Origin: Maribacter orientalis
GTDB lineage: Bacteria; Bacteroidota; Bacteroidia; Flavobacteriales; Flavobacteriaceae
Direction of reading: 5' to 3'
DNA: 64,000 nucleotides
NCBI RefSeq assembly: GCF_900109345.1
Contig: NZ_FNZN01000005.1
Location: forward strand, 62,001 to 126,000
Shown here: positions 27,493 to 36,538 of the stretch, piece after piece
Layout of the letters: the number at the start of each line of letters is the position of its first letter
Position numbering within the stretch: the stretch's first letter is position 1
Notes under the pieces: model-generated
What the model saw: only the letters and a program-made list of their open reading frames with translations
What the model was told of the DNA's origin: nothing
The model's database searches: none
Translations under genes and position numbers: made by a program

Positions 27493-28839
27493 ATGAATAA
27501 ACTATTCCTTTTAGTATGCCTGATATTTATTGGCAAAACATATGCACAGCAAATTCTTTCAGAAAAAGAACGTGCAATTGTAATCGATGAAATCTTAGAT
27601 GATCGATTTAATAATCTATTACCTCAATTGATGGATGCAGCTGGGTTAGATATGTGGGTGGTTATTTCAAGAGAGTATAATGAAGATCCAGTTATTAAGA
27701 CAATGTTACCTGCTACTTGGCTAAATGCTAGAAGACGTACAATTCTGTTGTTTTATAGAAATAAAGAGAAAAACACCATAGAGAAACTTGCAGTTGCCCG
27801 TTATAATGTGGGTAAAAATATAGTATCAGCTTGGGATAAAGAACAAGAGCCGGATCAGTGGAAGCGTTTAATGCAATTGATAACAGAAAGAAATCCGAAT
27901 AAAATAGGACTTAACTTTTCTAAAGATCACAACATTGCTGATGGCTTGGTAAAAACCGATTATGAGGAGTTCATAGAGAATCTTCCAAAAAAATACACAT
28001 CTAAAGTAGTTTCTGCGCAGCAACTTGCTGTTCGATGGATTGAGACTAGATCAGAACGTGAAATGGTTATCTATGACCAACTAGTAGATATTACCCATGA
28101 TATTATCGCAGAAGCTTTTTCTGAAAAAGTAATAACTCCGGGAGTTACAAGAACATCAGATGTTGTTTGGTGGATGCGCCAAAAGGTAACCGATTTAGGG
28201 TTAGATACTTGGTTTCACCCTACTGTTGATGTACAAAGAAGTGAAAAAGATAATGCGAGCAAATTTTATTCCTTTGCTGATAAACCAGATGATATGGTAA
28301 TCCTTCCAGGTGACTTAGTGCATTGCGATTTCGGAATTACTTATTTACGTCTAAATACAGACTGCCAAGAATTAGCATATGTTTTAAAACCTGAGGAAAC
28401 TTCAGCACCTGATTTTTTAATCGACGGGCTTAAGGACGGTAATAGGGTGCAAGATTTTTTAACGACAAATATGATAAAAGGCAAGAGCGGAAATGATATT
28501 TTGGCGAAGTCATTAAGTGAAGCTAAGGCAGCTGGTTTAAAACCTTCAATCTACACGCATCCTTTAGGTATGTATGGGCATTCTGCAGGTACCACAATTG
28601 GTATGTGGGATTCTCAAGGCGGTGTTATGCGCGATGATGGGGAAAACTATTTGTTAAACCCCAATACGGTATATGCTATAGAATTGAATACAACTGTCAA
28701 TATTCCTGAATGGAACAGAGATATTCGTATTATGCTTGAAGAAGCTGGTTTTTATGGTGAAGATGGCTTTAGATATGTAAATGGTCGCCAAACAGAATTG
28801 TTGTTAATACCTAGGGTTAAAGGGCATCAGGGTAATTAG
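27493..28839 (+). CDS. Secreted M24 metallopeptidase (Xaa-Pro aminopeptidase-like)
   Basis: A 448-aa peptidase with a signal peptide (MNKLFLLVCLIFIGKTYAQ), a creatinase-like N-terminal domain (LDMWVVISREYNEDP) and an M24 pita-bread domain. Metal-ligand regions seen are LVHCDFGITYLRLNTD (Asp), THPLGMYGHSAGTTIG (His) and VYAIELNTTV (Glu). The first Asp ligand appears to be in the ...DLVHCDFG region only, so metal ligation is not fully verified by eye. It should cleave N-terminal residues before proline in periplasmic peptides. The frame extends upstream to 27448, but the ATG at 27493 starts the signal peptide. It sits between two plug-domain genes on the same strand. Confidence 0.85.
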   Translation: MNKLFLLVCLIFIGKTYAQQILSEKERAIVIDEILDDRFNNLLPQLMDAAGLDMWVVISREYNEDPVIKTMLPATWLNARRRTILLFYRNKEKNTIEKLAVARYNVGKNIVSAWDKEQEPDQWKRLMQLITERNPNKIGLNFSKDHNIADGLVKTDYEEFIENLPKKYTSKVVSAQQLAVRWIETRSEREMVIYDQLVDITHDIIAEAFSEKVITPGVTRTSDVVWWMRQKVTDLGLDTWFHPTVDVQRSEKDNASKFYSFADKPDDMVILPGDLVHCDFGITYLRLNTDCQELAYVLKPEETSAPDFLIDGLKDGNRVQDFLTTNMIKGKSGNDILAKSLSEAKAAGLKPSIYTHPLGMYGHSAGTTIGMWDSQGGVMRDDGENYLLNPNTVYAIELNTTVNIPEWNRDIRIMLEEAGFYGEDGFRYVNGRQTELLLIPRVKGHQGN

Positions 28840-28988
28840 GTTTTTAATTAATACTTCTAAAGCTGTAAAGTGTTTCAGTACGAAAATAGTTATAGATCTT
28901 ATGTTAAGATACGGTTGTTGTTACTATTTTACGATAGGGCTTATTGGTGGTTTTTAACGAAATCACACTTATAATTAACCAGAACAAT

Positions 28989-31607
28989 ATGAATGTAAAT
29001 TGTTTTTTAAATAAAAACCTGCTCATAAGTATATGTGTGGGTTTTTTGCTTTTGTCAAATTGTGTCTTTTCTCAAATCAATTTTAAAGGTGTTGTTACTG
29101 ATGCCGATACCGGTTTGTCTTTGCCTTTTGTTAATATTGGTTTTATCAACAAGGGACTCGGTACGGTTTCAGATGAATATGGTTCTTTTGCGTTTTTATT
29201 CGATTCAGCGAAATTATCTTCCTTGGATACATTAAGGGTTTCTTTTGTAGGGTATAAGGAATATAAGTTGCCATTTTCTAGTGTTATAGATCTGGACATG
29301 AAATCTAACAAAATAAAGTTAGAGCCAGAAGTTGTTAGTCTTAATGAAGTTGTTTTGACCAGTAGCAAAAGAAAGAGGAGAAACAAGACCGAGAAAATGG
29401 TTGGGTATTCTTTTGTAGGTCAATATAAGAATGGTTCTTGGGAAGGCGAAGGTGCCTTAGGTGGTGAGTTAGTGACAAAAATTAACGTAAACAAAAAAAA
29501 TAGACAACTTAATGCCTTCTATTTTTATGTTCTAAAAAACACTTCAGATAGCCTCCTGCTGCGGGTTAACATTTATGACGGAACTACCGATTTTCCTGAA
29601 AAAAAGTTAACGAGCAAGAGTATAAAATATACCCTAAAAACCAAGATAGGTAAGGTCGGTATTGATTTGGCTCCCTTTGATATTGTTGTTGCGGATGATT
29701 TTAGCATTGGTATAGAATTATTAAAAGTATATGGCAATAAATTAAATTTAGTGGTTGCCGGAGACGATACTCCCGGGGTATCTTACCGTAGGTATGTAAG
29801 TCAAGGGGAGTGGAAAAGATACTCTCAAGATGCCTTGACCTATTTTGTGAGCACCACTTTGTTAGAGGAAGGGAATGATGAAGATGATGTATTGTTAGAA
29901 GAAAAATTAACAACAAATTATACCAATGAGCAATTGTTGCAAAGTATAGGTAGAAATATTGGGGTAGTTAGCGGTTTTGTGTTTAAAGAAGGTGAAAGAG
30001 TACAAGGTGTTCAAGTTCAAAATTTATTTTCAAAAGAGGTAACTACTACCAGTGAAGACGGTAGATATAGCATAAAAGCCAAAAGTGGTGACGAATTGAA
30101 ATTCTCATTTGCCTCTTTACAAAGTGAACTTAGAACAGTTTTGGAAACTACATTCGCTATTAATGTAGCTTTAAAAGAACAAGTAACAGAGCTAGAGGAG
30201 GTTACGGTAACTAGTTTTGGAAAGAAAAAAAGAACCCAAGAAGAATTATATAGAGATTTTGATGACGATATTGAAATTATTAAAACATCTTTTGGTATTT
30301 ATAGTAAGCAGACCTCAGGGTATTCTATGAGTATAATAGATGAGTCGGAATTTGGTAGTGGAGCGTCTTCTCTAGGAAATTTATTACGTGGTAAAATACC
30401 TGGGTTAAATATGTTGTCCACGGATAAACTTGATGGTTCAACGGCAATATATTTGAGACAAAACGCCACCAGTAACCCGATACCTGCAGCATTTGAGGTT
30501 GATGGACTTATCGTATCAGGTTTTCCGGAATTTCTAGACGTTTCACAAATAAAGCGTATAGCCGTTCTCTCGGGTTTGGCATCTGTGGCAAAATATGGTT
30601 CAATTGGTGCTGGCGGTGTAATCATCATTAATACAAAAGCAGCTAACTCTTCATCAAAAATTTCAGGTTCTTCCAGAAAAGGTATGGCATATACTCAAGA
30701 AATGGATGAGGTGGTGATAACAGAGGAGGAGGCTCGACGTAATTGGCCAGATTTTTTGCTAGAACTTTATGATAGCCAAAGTTTAATAAAAGCTCAAGAT
30801 ATTTATAATTCTTATGAATCAAAATATGGTACAAACCCTAATTTTAATATTGATGCCAGTACTTATTTTCTTGAATTCTGGGGCAACGAAGTTTTTACAG
30901 AAGAGTTGATATCTAAAAATCTAAATCGTTTCAGTAACAATGTTGAATATTTTAAGGCATTGGCATTTGTACTGGATAAAAATAAAAAATATGACCAATC
31001 TGTATATTTATATAAGCAAATACTACTATTGAAATCGAATTTTGTAGAATCTTATAGAGATTTGGCCAATGCCTATGTAAAGAATGGGCAGAGCGACCGA
31101 GGGGAAAATCTATATGCTAGATATTTCAATTTAATGAAAGAAGGTTTCTTTTCAAAACAACCTGAAGCACTTCAAAATGTAATAAACTCAGAAGTGAAAA
31201 CTTTACTAGACATTTCAGAAAATGAATTGGATAACTCTTTGTCGAATTTCATTTCTGAAGATAATGTAAAGACAAGGATTTTATTGGAATGGAGCGATGA
31301 TGCGGCAGAATTAAATTTTCAGTTCATCTCACCGGACAAAACTGTAAATAGTTGGTCAAACACTCAAGATGGCGAGTTAAAGGAGAGTCTAATTTCTAAA
31401 GGAGTTACCAGTAAAGATTTTTTCATTTATGACAACCAAGGTTCTTGGCAAATAAATGCAGATTATAAAGGGAATAAGTCCGGTTTGGCCACCTATTTAA
31501 AAGTGACTATTAGCACAGATTACGGTTCTGAAAAGCAAAAGGACAGCATAGAACTATTTCGAATGGATATCAAGAATGTGAATAGAAAACTTATTCAAGT
31601 GCCTTAA
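28989..31607 (+). CDS. Exported CarboxypepD_reg / TonB-plug / TPR / DUF2135-like protein without barrel
   Basis: An 872-aa exported protein. A signal peptide is followed by a CarboxypepD_reg-like domain at about 25-115 (FKGVVTDADTGLSLPFVNIG), a beta-rich segment at about 130-310, and a second CarboxypepD_reg-like domain at about 322-400 (VSGFVFKEGERVQGVQVQNL). A TonB-plug domain spans about 424-549 (LGNLLRGKIPGLNM; AAFEVDGLIVSGFPEF; GSIGAGGVIIINTKA). TPR-like helices lie at about 600-740. A C-terminal beta domain at about 757-872 (GSWQINADYKGNKS, TYLKVTISTDYG) resembles DUF2135/YfaP. There is no room for a 22-strand barrel, so it is not a transporter. It is a longer paralogue of the next gene. 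The ATG at 28989 starts the signal peptide. Function unknown. Confidence 0.75.
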   Translation: MNVNCFLNKNLLISICVGFLLLSNCVFSQINFKGVVTDADTGLSLPFVNIGFINKGLGTVSDEYGSFAFLFDSAKLSSLDTLRVSFVGYKEYKLPFSSVIDLDMKSNKIKLEPEVVSLNEVVLTSSKRKRRNKTEKMVGYSFVGQYKNGSWEGEGALGGELVTKINVNKKNRQLNAFYFYVLKNTSDSLLLRVNIYDGTTDFPEKKLTSKSIKYTLKTKIGKVGIDLAPFDIVVADDFSIGIELLKVYGNKLNLVVAGDDTPGVSYRRYVSQGEWKRYSQDALTYFVSTTLLEEGNDEDDVLLEEKLTTNYTNEQLLQSIGRNIGVVSGFVFKEGERVQGVQVQNLFSKEVTTTSEDGRYSIKAKSGDELKFSFASLQSELRTVLETTFAINVALKEQVTELEEVTVTSFGKKKRTQEELYRDFDDDIEIIKTSFGIYSKQTSGYSMSIIDESEFGSGASSLGNLLRGKIPGLNMLSTDKLDGSTAIYLRQNATSNPIPAAFEVDGLIVSGFPEFLDVSQIKRIAVLSGLASVAKYGSIGAGGVIIINTKAANSSSKISGSSRKGMAYTQEMDEVVITEEEARRNWPDFLLELYDSQSLIKAQDIYNSYESKYGTNPNFNIDASTYFLEFWGNEVFTEELISKNLNRFSNNVEYFKALAFVLDKNKKYDQSVYLYKQILLLKSNFVESYRDLANAYVKNGQSDRGENLYARYFNLMKEGFFSKQPEALQNVINSEVKTLLDISENELDNSLSNFISEDNVKTRILLEWSDDAAELNFQFISPDKTVNSWSNTQDGELKESLISKGVTSKDFFIYDNQGSWQINADYKGNKSGLATYLKVTISTDYGSEKQKDSIELFRMDIKNVNRKLIQVP

Positions 31608-31783
31608 GGGATTTTCGCTTTCCAAAATTGAAGTAGCGGTATTTAAAAATTTGGCTGTCACTTTTAAGTATTTATTTAGGGGCAAATAATGACTTCAAAA
31701 GATTTAGTTCGGCGACCAATATTTTTTGCTTGTAATTAATATTTATTTTTTTATATTGTATTGGTTATTAAATTGTTATGAAT

Positions 31784-33538
31784 ATGAAAAATTTAGTTTT
31801 TACTTTATTCTGCTCTTTTTTAATAAATGTAGGTCTGGCACAAAACATAAAAGAAGTTTTTGGTACGATTTCAGATGATTTTGGTTTCTTGGAAAATGTA
31901 ATCGTCTCGGTCAACGACCAAGATACGAGAACTGTTTCTGATGTTAAGGGCAATTATCGTATAGCTGTTGAAGAAGGTGATGTACTTCGTTTTGAACATT
32001 TGGGGAAGTTGCCATTGGAGATCAAGGTGGAAGATGTAACCCGAATCTTAAACATGACGATGTTTGATGATGCAGAAATGCTAGATGAAGTTACCGTAAA
32101 TAATAAACGTTTGAAAACACAGGATGAAAGAGCCATGGAATATGCAACCAATCCAAATATTATAAAAAATGCTTATGGTTATTTGGATAAGGAAACTGCA
32201 GGATACTCAATGCGTATATTAGAAGAAAAAGATTTTGGTCCACATTATACAGATATTGGTACATTAATGAATGGAAAATTTGCAGGTGTCATGGCACATT
32301 GTAATATTTATACTGGGGAAGTTGAAGTAAGTGTTAGAGTAAATAATACCAGTTATGGAAATAATACTGCTATATACGATGTGGATGGTGTTATTATGTA
32401 TAGTTTACCTTGTAGCTTGATCGATCCGTCAAACATTAAAAAAATCGCAGTAATAAGAGGTCAGGGAGGTTCAGGTTTGTATGGTAGTAATGTCATGGGA
32501 GGTGTAGTAGTCATAAATACCAAAACAGGTACATTCGCTTCGGTTCAAAAGGAAAATCTTCAAAGAGCCAAAGAGCGAAACCAAAAGAGTATATATACTG
32601 GTGATGCCATACCCATAGATGCACAGCAAGGTCTTCCAACGTATTTAGAGCGTTACCATCAGAGCCTTTCCGAAACGGAGGCGTTAAATATCTACGCCAA
32701 TGAGCGAGACAAATATGCAGCGTCTTTTTATTTTGTTTTGGATTCCTATGCTTATTTCAAGGAAAAATGGAACAATGATGAATTTGCCGATTCCATCATT
32801 AAGAAAAATTATGGATTGTTCGAAAATAACCCCATAGCATTAAAATCACTTGCCTATATGTACCAGGCCCATATGGAATATGAAAAAGCCAAGGACATCT
32901 ATAAAGAAGTATTCATACTGAGAACGGAGTACGCCCAATCGTATTACGATTTGGCTGAAAGCCATATCGAGAATAAGGAGTATGCCCGGGCGGCAACTAT
33001 TTTTACCAGGTACGATTATTTAAAAGAGCAGGGATTACTAAACGATGAGAAGGGCGATTTCACCCAGTTTATGAATGTGGAGCTGAATAATCTTTTGGGA
33101 TTGAAGGAGAACGATTTTTTATCCTTAAAGGAACAAAGCAAGCTGGTTTCCCATGAAAGTTTCAAGGGCACGCGAATTGTCTTTGAATGGGCCGAGAGCG
33201 AAGCAGAGTTTGAGTTGCAAATGGTAAATCCCGAAAACAGATTCTTTATCTGGAACCATAGTTTAAAGGACAATTGCGAGCAAATAAAGGACGAAAAATC
33301 AATAGGTTATGCCACCAAGGAGTATTTGATAGGCAATACTTACAGAGGGGATTGGCAGGTGAATATCAAATATTTTGGTAACAAAAGTTTGACGCCTACT
33401 TATTTGAAGGTAGCGATTTACCATGATTACGGTACCTTTTCGCAACGAAAGGAAACCAAGGTCTTTAAACTGGCTCTTAAAAACGTGAACCAACAATTGT
33501 TTACGGTCTCCAACATTAGTGGACTGGTTTCTAATTAA
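31784..33538 (+). CDS. Exported TonB-plug / TPR / DUF2135-like protein without barrel (shorter paralogue)
   Basis: A 584-aa exported protein with a signal peptide (KNLVFTLFCSFLINVGLAQ) and one CarboxypepD_reg-like domain (about 22-100; NYRIAVEEGDVLRFEHLGKL). A plug domain lies at about 125-250 (IGTLMNGKFAGVMAHCNIY; TAIYDVDGVIMYSLP; GSNVMGGVVVINTKTG), TPR-like helices at about 290-435, and a DUF2135-like end (RGDWQVNIKYFGNKSLTPTY, LKVAIYHDYG). The domain order matches the end of the preceding protein. From about 32,520 onward the DNA is visibly richer in G+C (about 40% against 28% in the first half, hand counts of 60-base lines). The ATG at 31778 is an alternative. Its stop overlaps the convergent carboxylase stop. 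Confidence 0.75.
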   Translation: MKNLVFTLFCSFLINVGLAQNIKEVFGTISDDFGFLENVIVSVNDQDTRTVSDVKGNYRIAVEEGDVLRFEHLGKLPLEIKVEDVTRILNMTMFDDAEMLDEVTVNNKRLKTQDERAMEYATNPNIIKNAYGYLDKETAGYSMRILEEKDFGPHYTDIGTLMNGKFAGVMAHCNIYTGEVEVSVRVNNTSYGNNTAIYDVDGVIMYSLPCSLIDPSNIKKIAVIRGQGGSGLYGSNVMGGVVVINTKTGTFASVQKENLQRAKERNQKSIYTGDAIPIDAQQGLPTYLERYHQSLSETEALNIYANERDKYAASFYFVLDSYAYFKEKWNNDEFADSIIKKNYGLFENNPIALKSLAYMYQAHMEYEKAKDIYKEVFILRTEYAQSYYDLAESHIENKEYARAATIFTRYDYLKEQGLLNDEKGDFTQFMNVELNNLLGLKENDFLSLKEQSKLVSHESFKGTRIVFEWAESEAEFELQMVNPENRFFIWNHSLKDNCEQIKDEKSIGYATKEYLIGNTYRGDWQVNIKYFGNKSLTPTYLKVAIYHDYGTFSQRKETKVFKLALKNVNQQLFTVSNISGLVSN

Positions 33539-35163
33539 ACCTGTAAAATCCCCATATTGAATTGTTTCTCAATAGGAGCATGATTCGCGGCCTCTATACC
33601 CAATGAAATCCATTTACGGGTATCTTTTGGGTCTATAATAGCATCGGTCCATAAGCGTGAAGCGGCATAATAAGGAGATACTTGGTTATCATATCGTTGC
33701 TTTATCTTATCGAACATTTCCTTTTCCTTTTTATCGGTAATGGTTTCACCTTTCTTTTTAAGAGAAGATTTTTCAATTTGCAAAAGCACTTTTGCGGCAG
33801 AATTACCACTCATTACTGCAAGTTCTGCACTTGGCCAAGCAACGATTAATCTTGGGTCGTAAGCCTTTCCACACATAGCATAATTTCCTGCACCATAACT
33901 ATTACCGATTATGATAGTGAATTTTGGTACAACTGAGTTGCTAACTGCATTTACCATTTTGGCACCATCTTTTATAATACCACCATGTTCACTTTTACTG
34001 CCAACCATAAAGCCAGTAACATCCTGTAAAAATACTAACGGAATTTTCTTTTGGTTGCAATTCGCTATAAAGCGTGTTGCCTTATCGGCAGAATCTGAAT
34101 ATATGACACCACCGAACTGCATTTCACCTTTCGCAGTCTTTACTACTTTTCTTTGATTAGCTACAATTCCAACCGCCCAACCGTCTATACGTGCATATCC
34201 GGTTAAGATTGTTTGGCCGTACCCGGCCTTATATTCCTCAAATTCAGAATCATCTACCAATCGTTTAATGATTTCCATCATATCATATTGTTCCGACCTT
34301 GAACTTGGTAGAATTCCATAAATATCTTCGGGGTTTTCTTTCGGTTTAATACTTTTTTTGCGATTAAATCCCGCTTTAGGGAAATCGCCGATCTTGTCCA
34401 TAATGTTCTTAATGGTGTCCAAAGCTGCAGCATCGTCTTTTGCTTTGTAATCGGTAACACCACTAATTTCACAGTGCGTAGTTGCCCCGCCTAAGGTTTC
34501 GTTATCAATACTTTCACCAATAGCAGCTTTTACTAAATAACTGCCTGCTAAAAATATACTTCCGGTTTTATCCACGATTAATGCTTCATCGCTCATAATG
34601 GGTAGATACGCTCCACCGGCAACACAGCTACCCATAACTGCAGATATTTGGGTAATACCCATGCTGCTCATTATGGCATTGTTTCTAAATATGCGTCCGA
34701 AATGTTCTTTGTCCGGAAAAATTTCATCCTGTAAAGGCAAATAAACTCCTGCACTATCCACTAAATAGATAATCGGTAATTTATTTTCAATGGCAATTTC
34801 TTGGGCTCTTAAATTTTTCTTTGCAGTAATAGGAAACCATGCTCCGGCTTTAACGGTGGCGTCATTAGCAACAACAATGCATTGCTTGCCTTGTACATAG
34901 CCTATTTTAATGATAACACCTCCAGAGGGGCACCCACCATGTTCTTCATACATACCGTCACCTACAAATGCGCCTATTTCTATTCGTTCTGTATTTGTAT
35001 CCAAAAGGTAATCAATACGTTCTCTTGCGGTCATTTTACCTTGGTCATGCTGCTTAGCAATTTTTGCTTTACCACCACCTAAAGAAATCTCGGTAAGTTT
35101 GCGCCTAAGGTCTGATAATAATAACTTATTCCTATCTTCGTTTTGATTGAATTTCAAATCCAT
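33535..35163 (-). CDS. Acyl-CoA carboxylase, carboxyltransferase (beta) subunit
   Basis: Carboxyltransferase of the methylcrotonyl/propionyl-CoA carboxylase type, 542 aa from the ATG at 35163. Conserved blocks are KMTARERIDYLLD, EEHGGCPSGGVIIKIG, VANDATVKAGAWFP, YLVDSAGVYLPLQDEIFPD, GSCVAGGAYLPIMSDEA, VFLQDVTGFMVGSKSE and IIGNSYGAGNYAMCGKAYDP. These are the two crotonase-like halves. Blocks such as DSAGVYLPLQDEIFPD favour methylcrotonyl-CoA carboxylase (leucine breakdown). No biotin carboxylase subunit is adjacent. Longer starts at 35217 or 35277 are open, but 35217 would leave only 18 bp to the divergent oxidoreductase gene and exceed the usual length. Confidence 0.88.
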   Translation of the reverse strand: MDLKFNQNEDRNKLLLSDLRRKLTEISLGGGKAKIAKQHDQGKMTARERIDYLLDTNTERIEIGAFVGDGMYEEHGGCPSGGVIIKIGYVQGKQCIVVANDATVKAGAWFPITAKKNLRAQEIAIENKLPIIYLVDSAGVYLPLQDEIFPDKEHFGRIFRNNAIMSSMGITQISAVMGSCVAGGAYLPIMSDEALIVDKTGSIFLAGSYLVKAAIGESIDNETLGGATTHCEISGVTDYKAKDDAAALDTIKNIMDKIGDFPKAGFNRKKSIKPKENPEDIYGILPSSRSEQYDMMEIIKRLVDDSEFEEYKAGYGQTILTGYARIDGWAVGIVANQRKVVKTAKGEMQFGGVIYSDSADKATRFIANCNQKKIPLVFLQDVTGFMVGSKSEHGGIIKDGAKMVNAVSNSVVPKFTIIIGNSYGAGNYAMCGKAYDPRLIVAWPSAELAVMSGNSAAKVLLQIEKSSLKKKGETITDKKEKEMFDKIKQRYDNQVSPYYAASRLWTDAIIDPKDTRKWISLGIEAANHAPIEKQFNMGILQV

Positions 35164-35235
35164 TCCTTCTATTTTCTTATCTACGGATAAAGATAAGAAG
35201 TTAATTTTGGTGTTCATGCAACAAAAACAAAAAGT

Positions 35236-36207
35236 ATGATTAAGTGGGGTATAGTAGGGGCAGGTAACATTGCACATAGTTTTTCAAAAGATTTAGCCTT
35301 AGTAATTGGCGGTGAATTAACCGCAGTGGCGTCTAGAGATTTAGACAAGGCACGGTCTTTCGCTAATGAATATGGTGCGCCAAATGCATTCGGTAGTTAT
35401 GAAGAATTGTTTACAAGTAATACTGTAGATGTGATTTATATAGCGACACCGCATACCACTCATGCAGAGTTAAGTATTGCTGCAATGAAGGCAGGTAAAA
35501 ATGTGCTTTGTGAAAAACCAGTGGGAGTCAATAAGGGTGAGGTAGAAGCGATGATTAAAGTGGCTAAAGAAAACAATGTTTTTTTTATGGAAGCCTTATG
35601 GACGCGTTTTAACCCTACAATTAAAAAGGTGAAAGAACTTGTAGATAATGGTACTATCGGCGATATCGGTTATTTACATGCAGATTTTGCTTTTTATGCT
35701 TTAGATCGTGACGAAAATGGAAGACTTTTGAATCCTGCTCTTGCAGGAGGTTCATTGTTAGATATTGGTATTTATCCAATATTTTTATCCTATTTAATGT
35801 TAGGTAGACCTAAAGATATAAAGGCAACTGCAAATTTTTATAAGACGGGAGTTGAGGTACAGATAAGTATGATTTTTAATTATGAAAAGGCACAGGCAAT
35901 TTTGTATAGTGGGTTAAATTCTAATTCAGAAATGAAAGCTGAAATAGCAGGTAGTAAAGGTTCAATTTTTGTTCATCCTAGATGGCATGAAACTTCAGGC
36001 TATACTTTGGAAATAAATGGAGATTCTAGTGTCGTTGAGGTTGGTAAAGTTGGTAAGGGTTATACCTATGAAATTGAAGAAGTGCATAAATGCTTAAATG
36101 CAGGGAAAACAGAAAGCGATTTATGGAGTCATCAAAATAGCAGGGATTTAATTGAGATAATGGACACCGTACGAAGTAAGACAGGAATTGTTTTTCCCTT
36201 TGAATAA
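35236..36207 (+). CDS. Gfo/Idh/MocA family oxidoreductase
   Basis: A 323-aa NAD(P)-dependent oxidoreductase. The Rossmann motif is WGIVGAGNIAHSFSKDL, followed by YIATPHTTHAELSIAAMKAG and the signature VLCEKPVGVNKGEVEAMI with the EKP catalytic Lys. The C-terminal domain has FFMEALWTRFNP and GGSLLDIGIYPIFLSYLMLG, a dimeric dihydrodiol-dehydrogenase-like pattern. Substrates in this family are sugars, inositols or trans-dihydrodiols; I cannot choose. It is divergent from the carboxylase gene and stands alone. Confidence 0.9.
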   Translation: MIKWGIVGAGNIAHSFSKDLALVIGGELTAVASRDLDKARSFANEYGAPNAFGSYEELFTSNTVDVIYIATPHTTHAELSIAAMKAGKNVLCEKPVGVNKGEVEAMIKVAKENNVFFMEALWTRFNPTIKKVKELVDNGTIGDIGYLHADFAFYALDRDENGRLLNPALAGGSLLDIGIYPIFLSYLMLGRPKDIKATANFYKTGVEVQISMIFNYEKAQAILYSGLNSNSEMKAEIAGSKGSIFVHPRWHETSGYTLEINGDSSVVEVGKVGKGYTYEIEEVHKCLNAGKTESDLWSHQNSRDLIEIMDTVRSKTGIVFPFE

Positions 36208-36284
36208 TAGCAGGCTTAAAATTGGACAAATGTTTTAAAATTTACGATATTTGAAGTTCGCTAAAATTTTTAATTCAATAGGAA

Positions 36285-36461
36285 ATGAATAAGAACACAG
36301 TGCTCGCATGGGCCACTTTTATTATGATATTTGTAGGCCTTTCTTTAATTGCGCTTGGCGCTTTCAGATATTACGAGGTAGCAGGTTACGGATTTGCTGC
36401 TGTTGGTATCGGATTTTTAGCTATTGCCTGGGTATTTAACGCATTAAAAGGTAGGGTTTAA
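36285..36461 (+). CDS. Small two-helix membrane protein (CAL67264-like)
   Basis: A 58-aa protein beginning MNKNTVLAWATFIMIFVGLS. It has two hydrophobic helices (about 7-25 and 35-54) joined by the short loop FRYYEVAGYG, and ends FNALKGRV. This agrees with a small family I recall as the CAL67264 family of membrane proteins, conserved in Flavobacteria; the name is from memory. It is too short for many gene callers. It lies 78 nt upstream of ettA on the same strand. Confidence 0.75.
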   Translation: MNKNTVLAWATFIMIFVGLSLIALGAFRYYEVAGYGFAAVGIGFLAIAWVFNALKGRV

Positions 36462-36538
36462 CTTTACATTAAAAATGTCTTAAAATAGTTATTTCTACAA
36501 AAAAGGCTTTAATATTTTTTTACTTAATACATTATTAT

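Noticed and set aside
28989-33538. SusC/SusD polysaccharide utilisation locus
   Set aside because: Neither protein has a beta-barrel, no SusD-like lipoprotein or glycoside hydrolase is present, and the C-termini are TPR/DUF2135-like.
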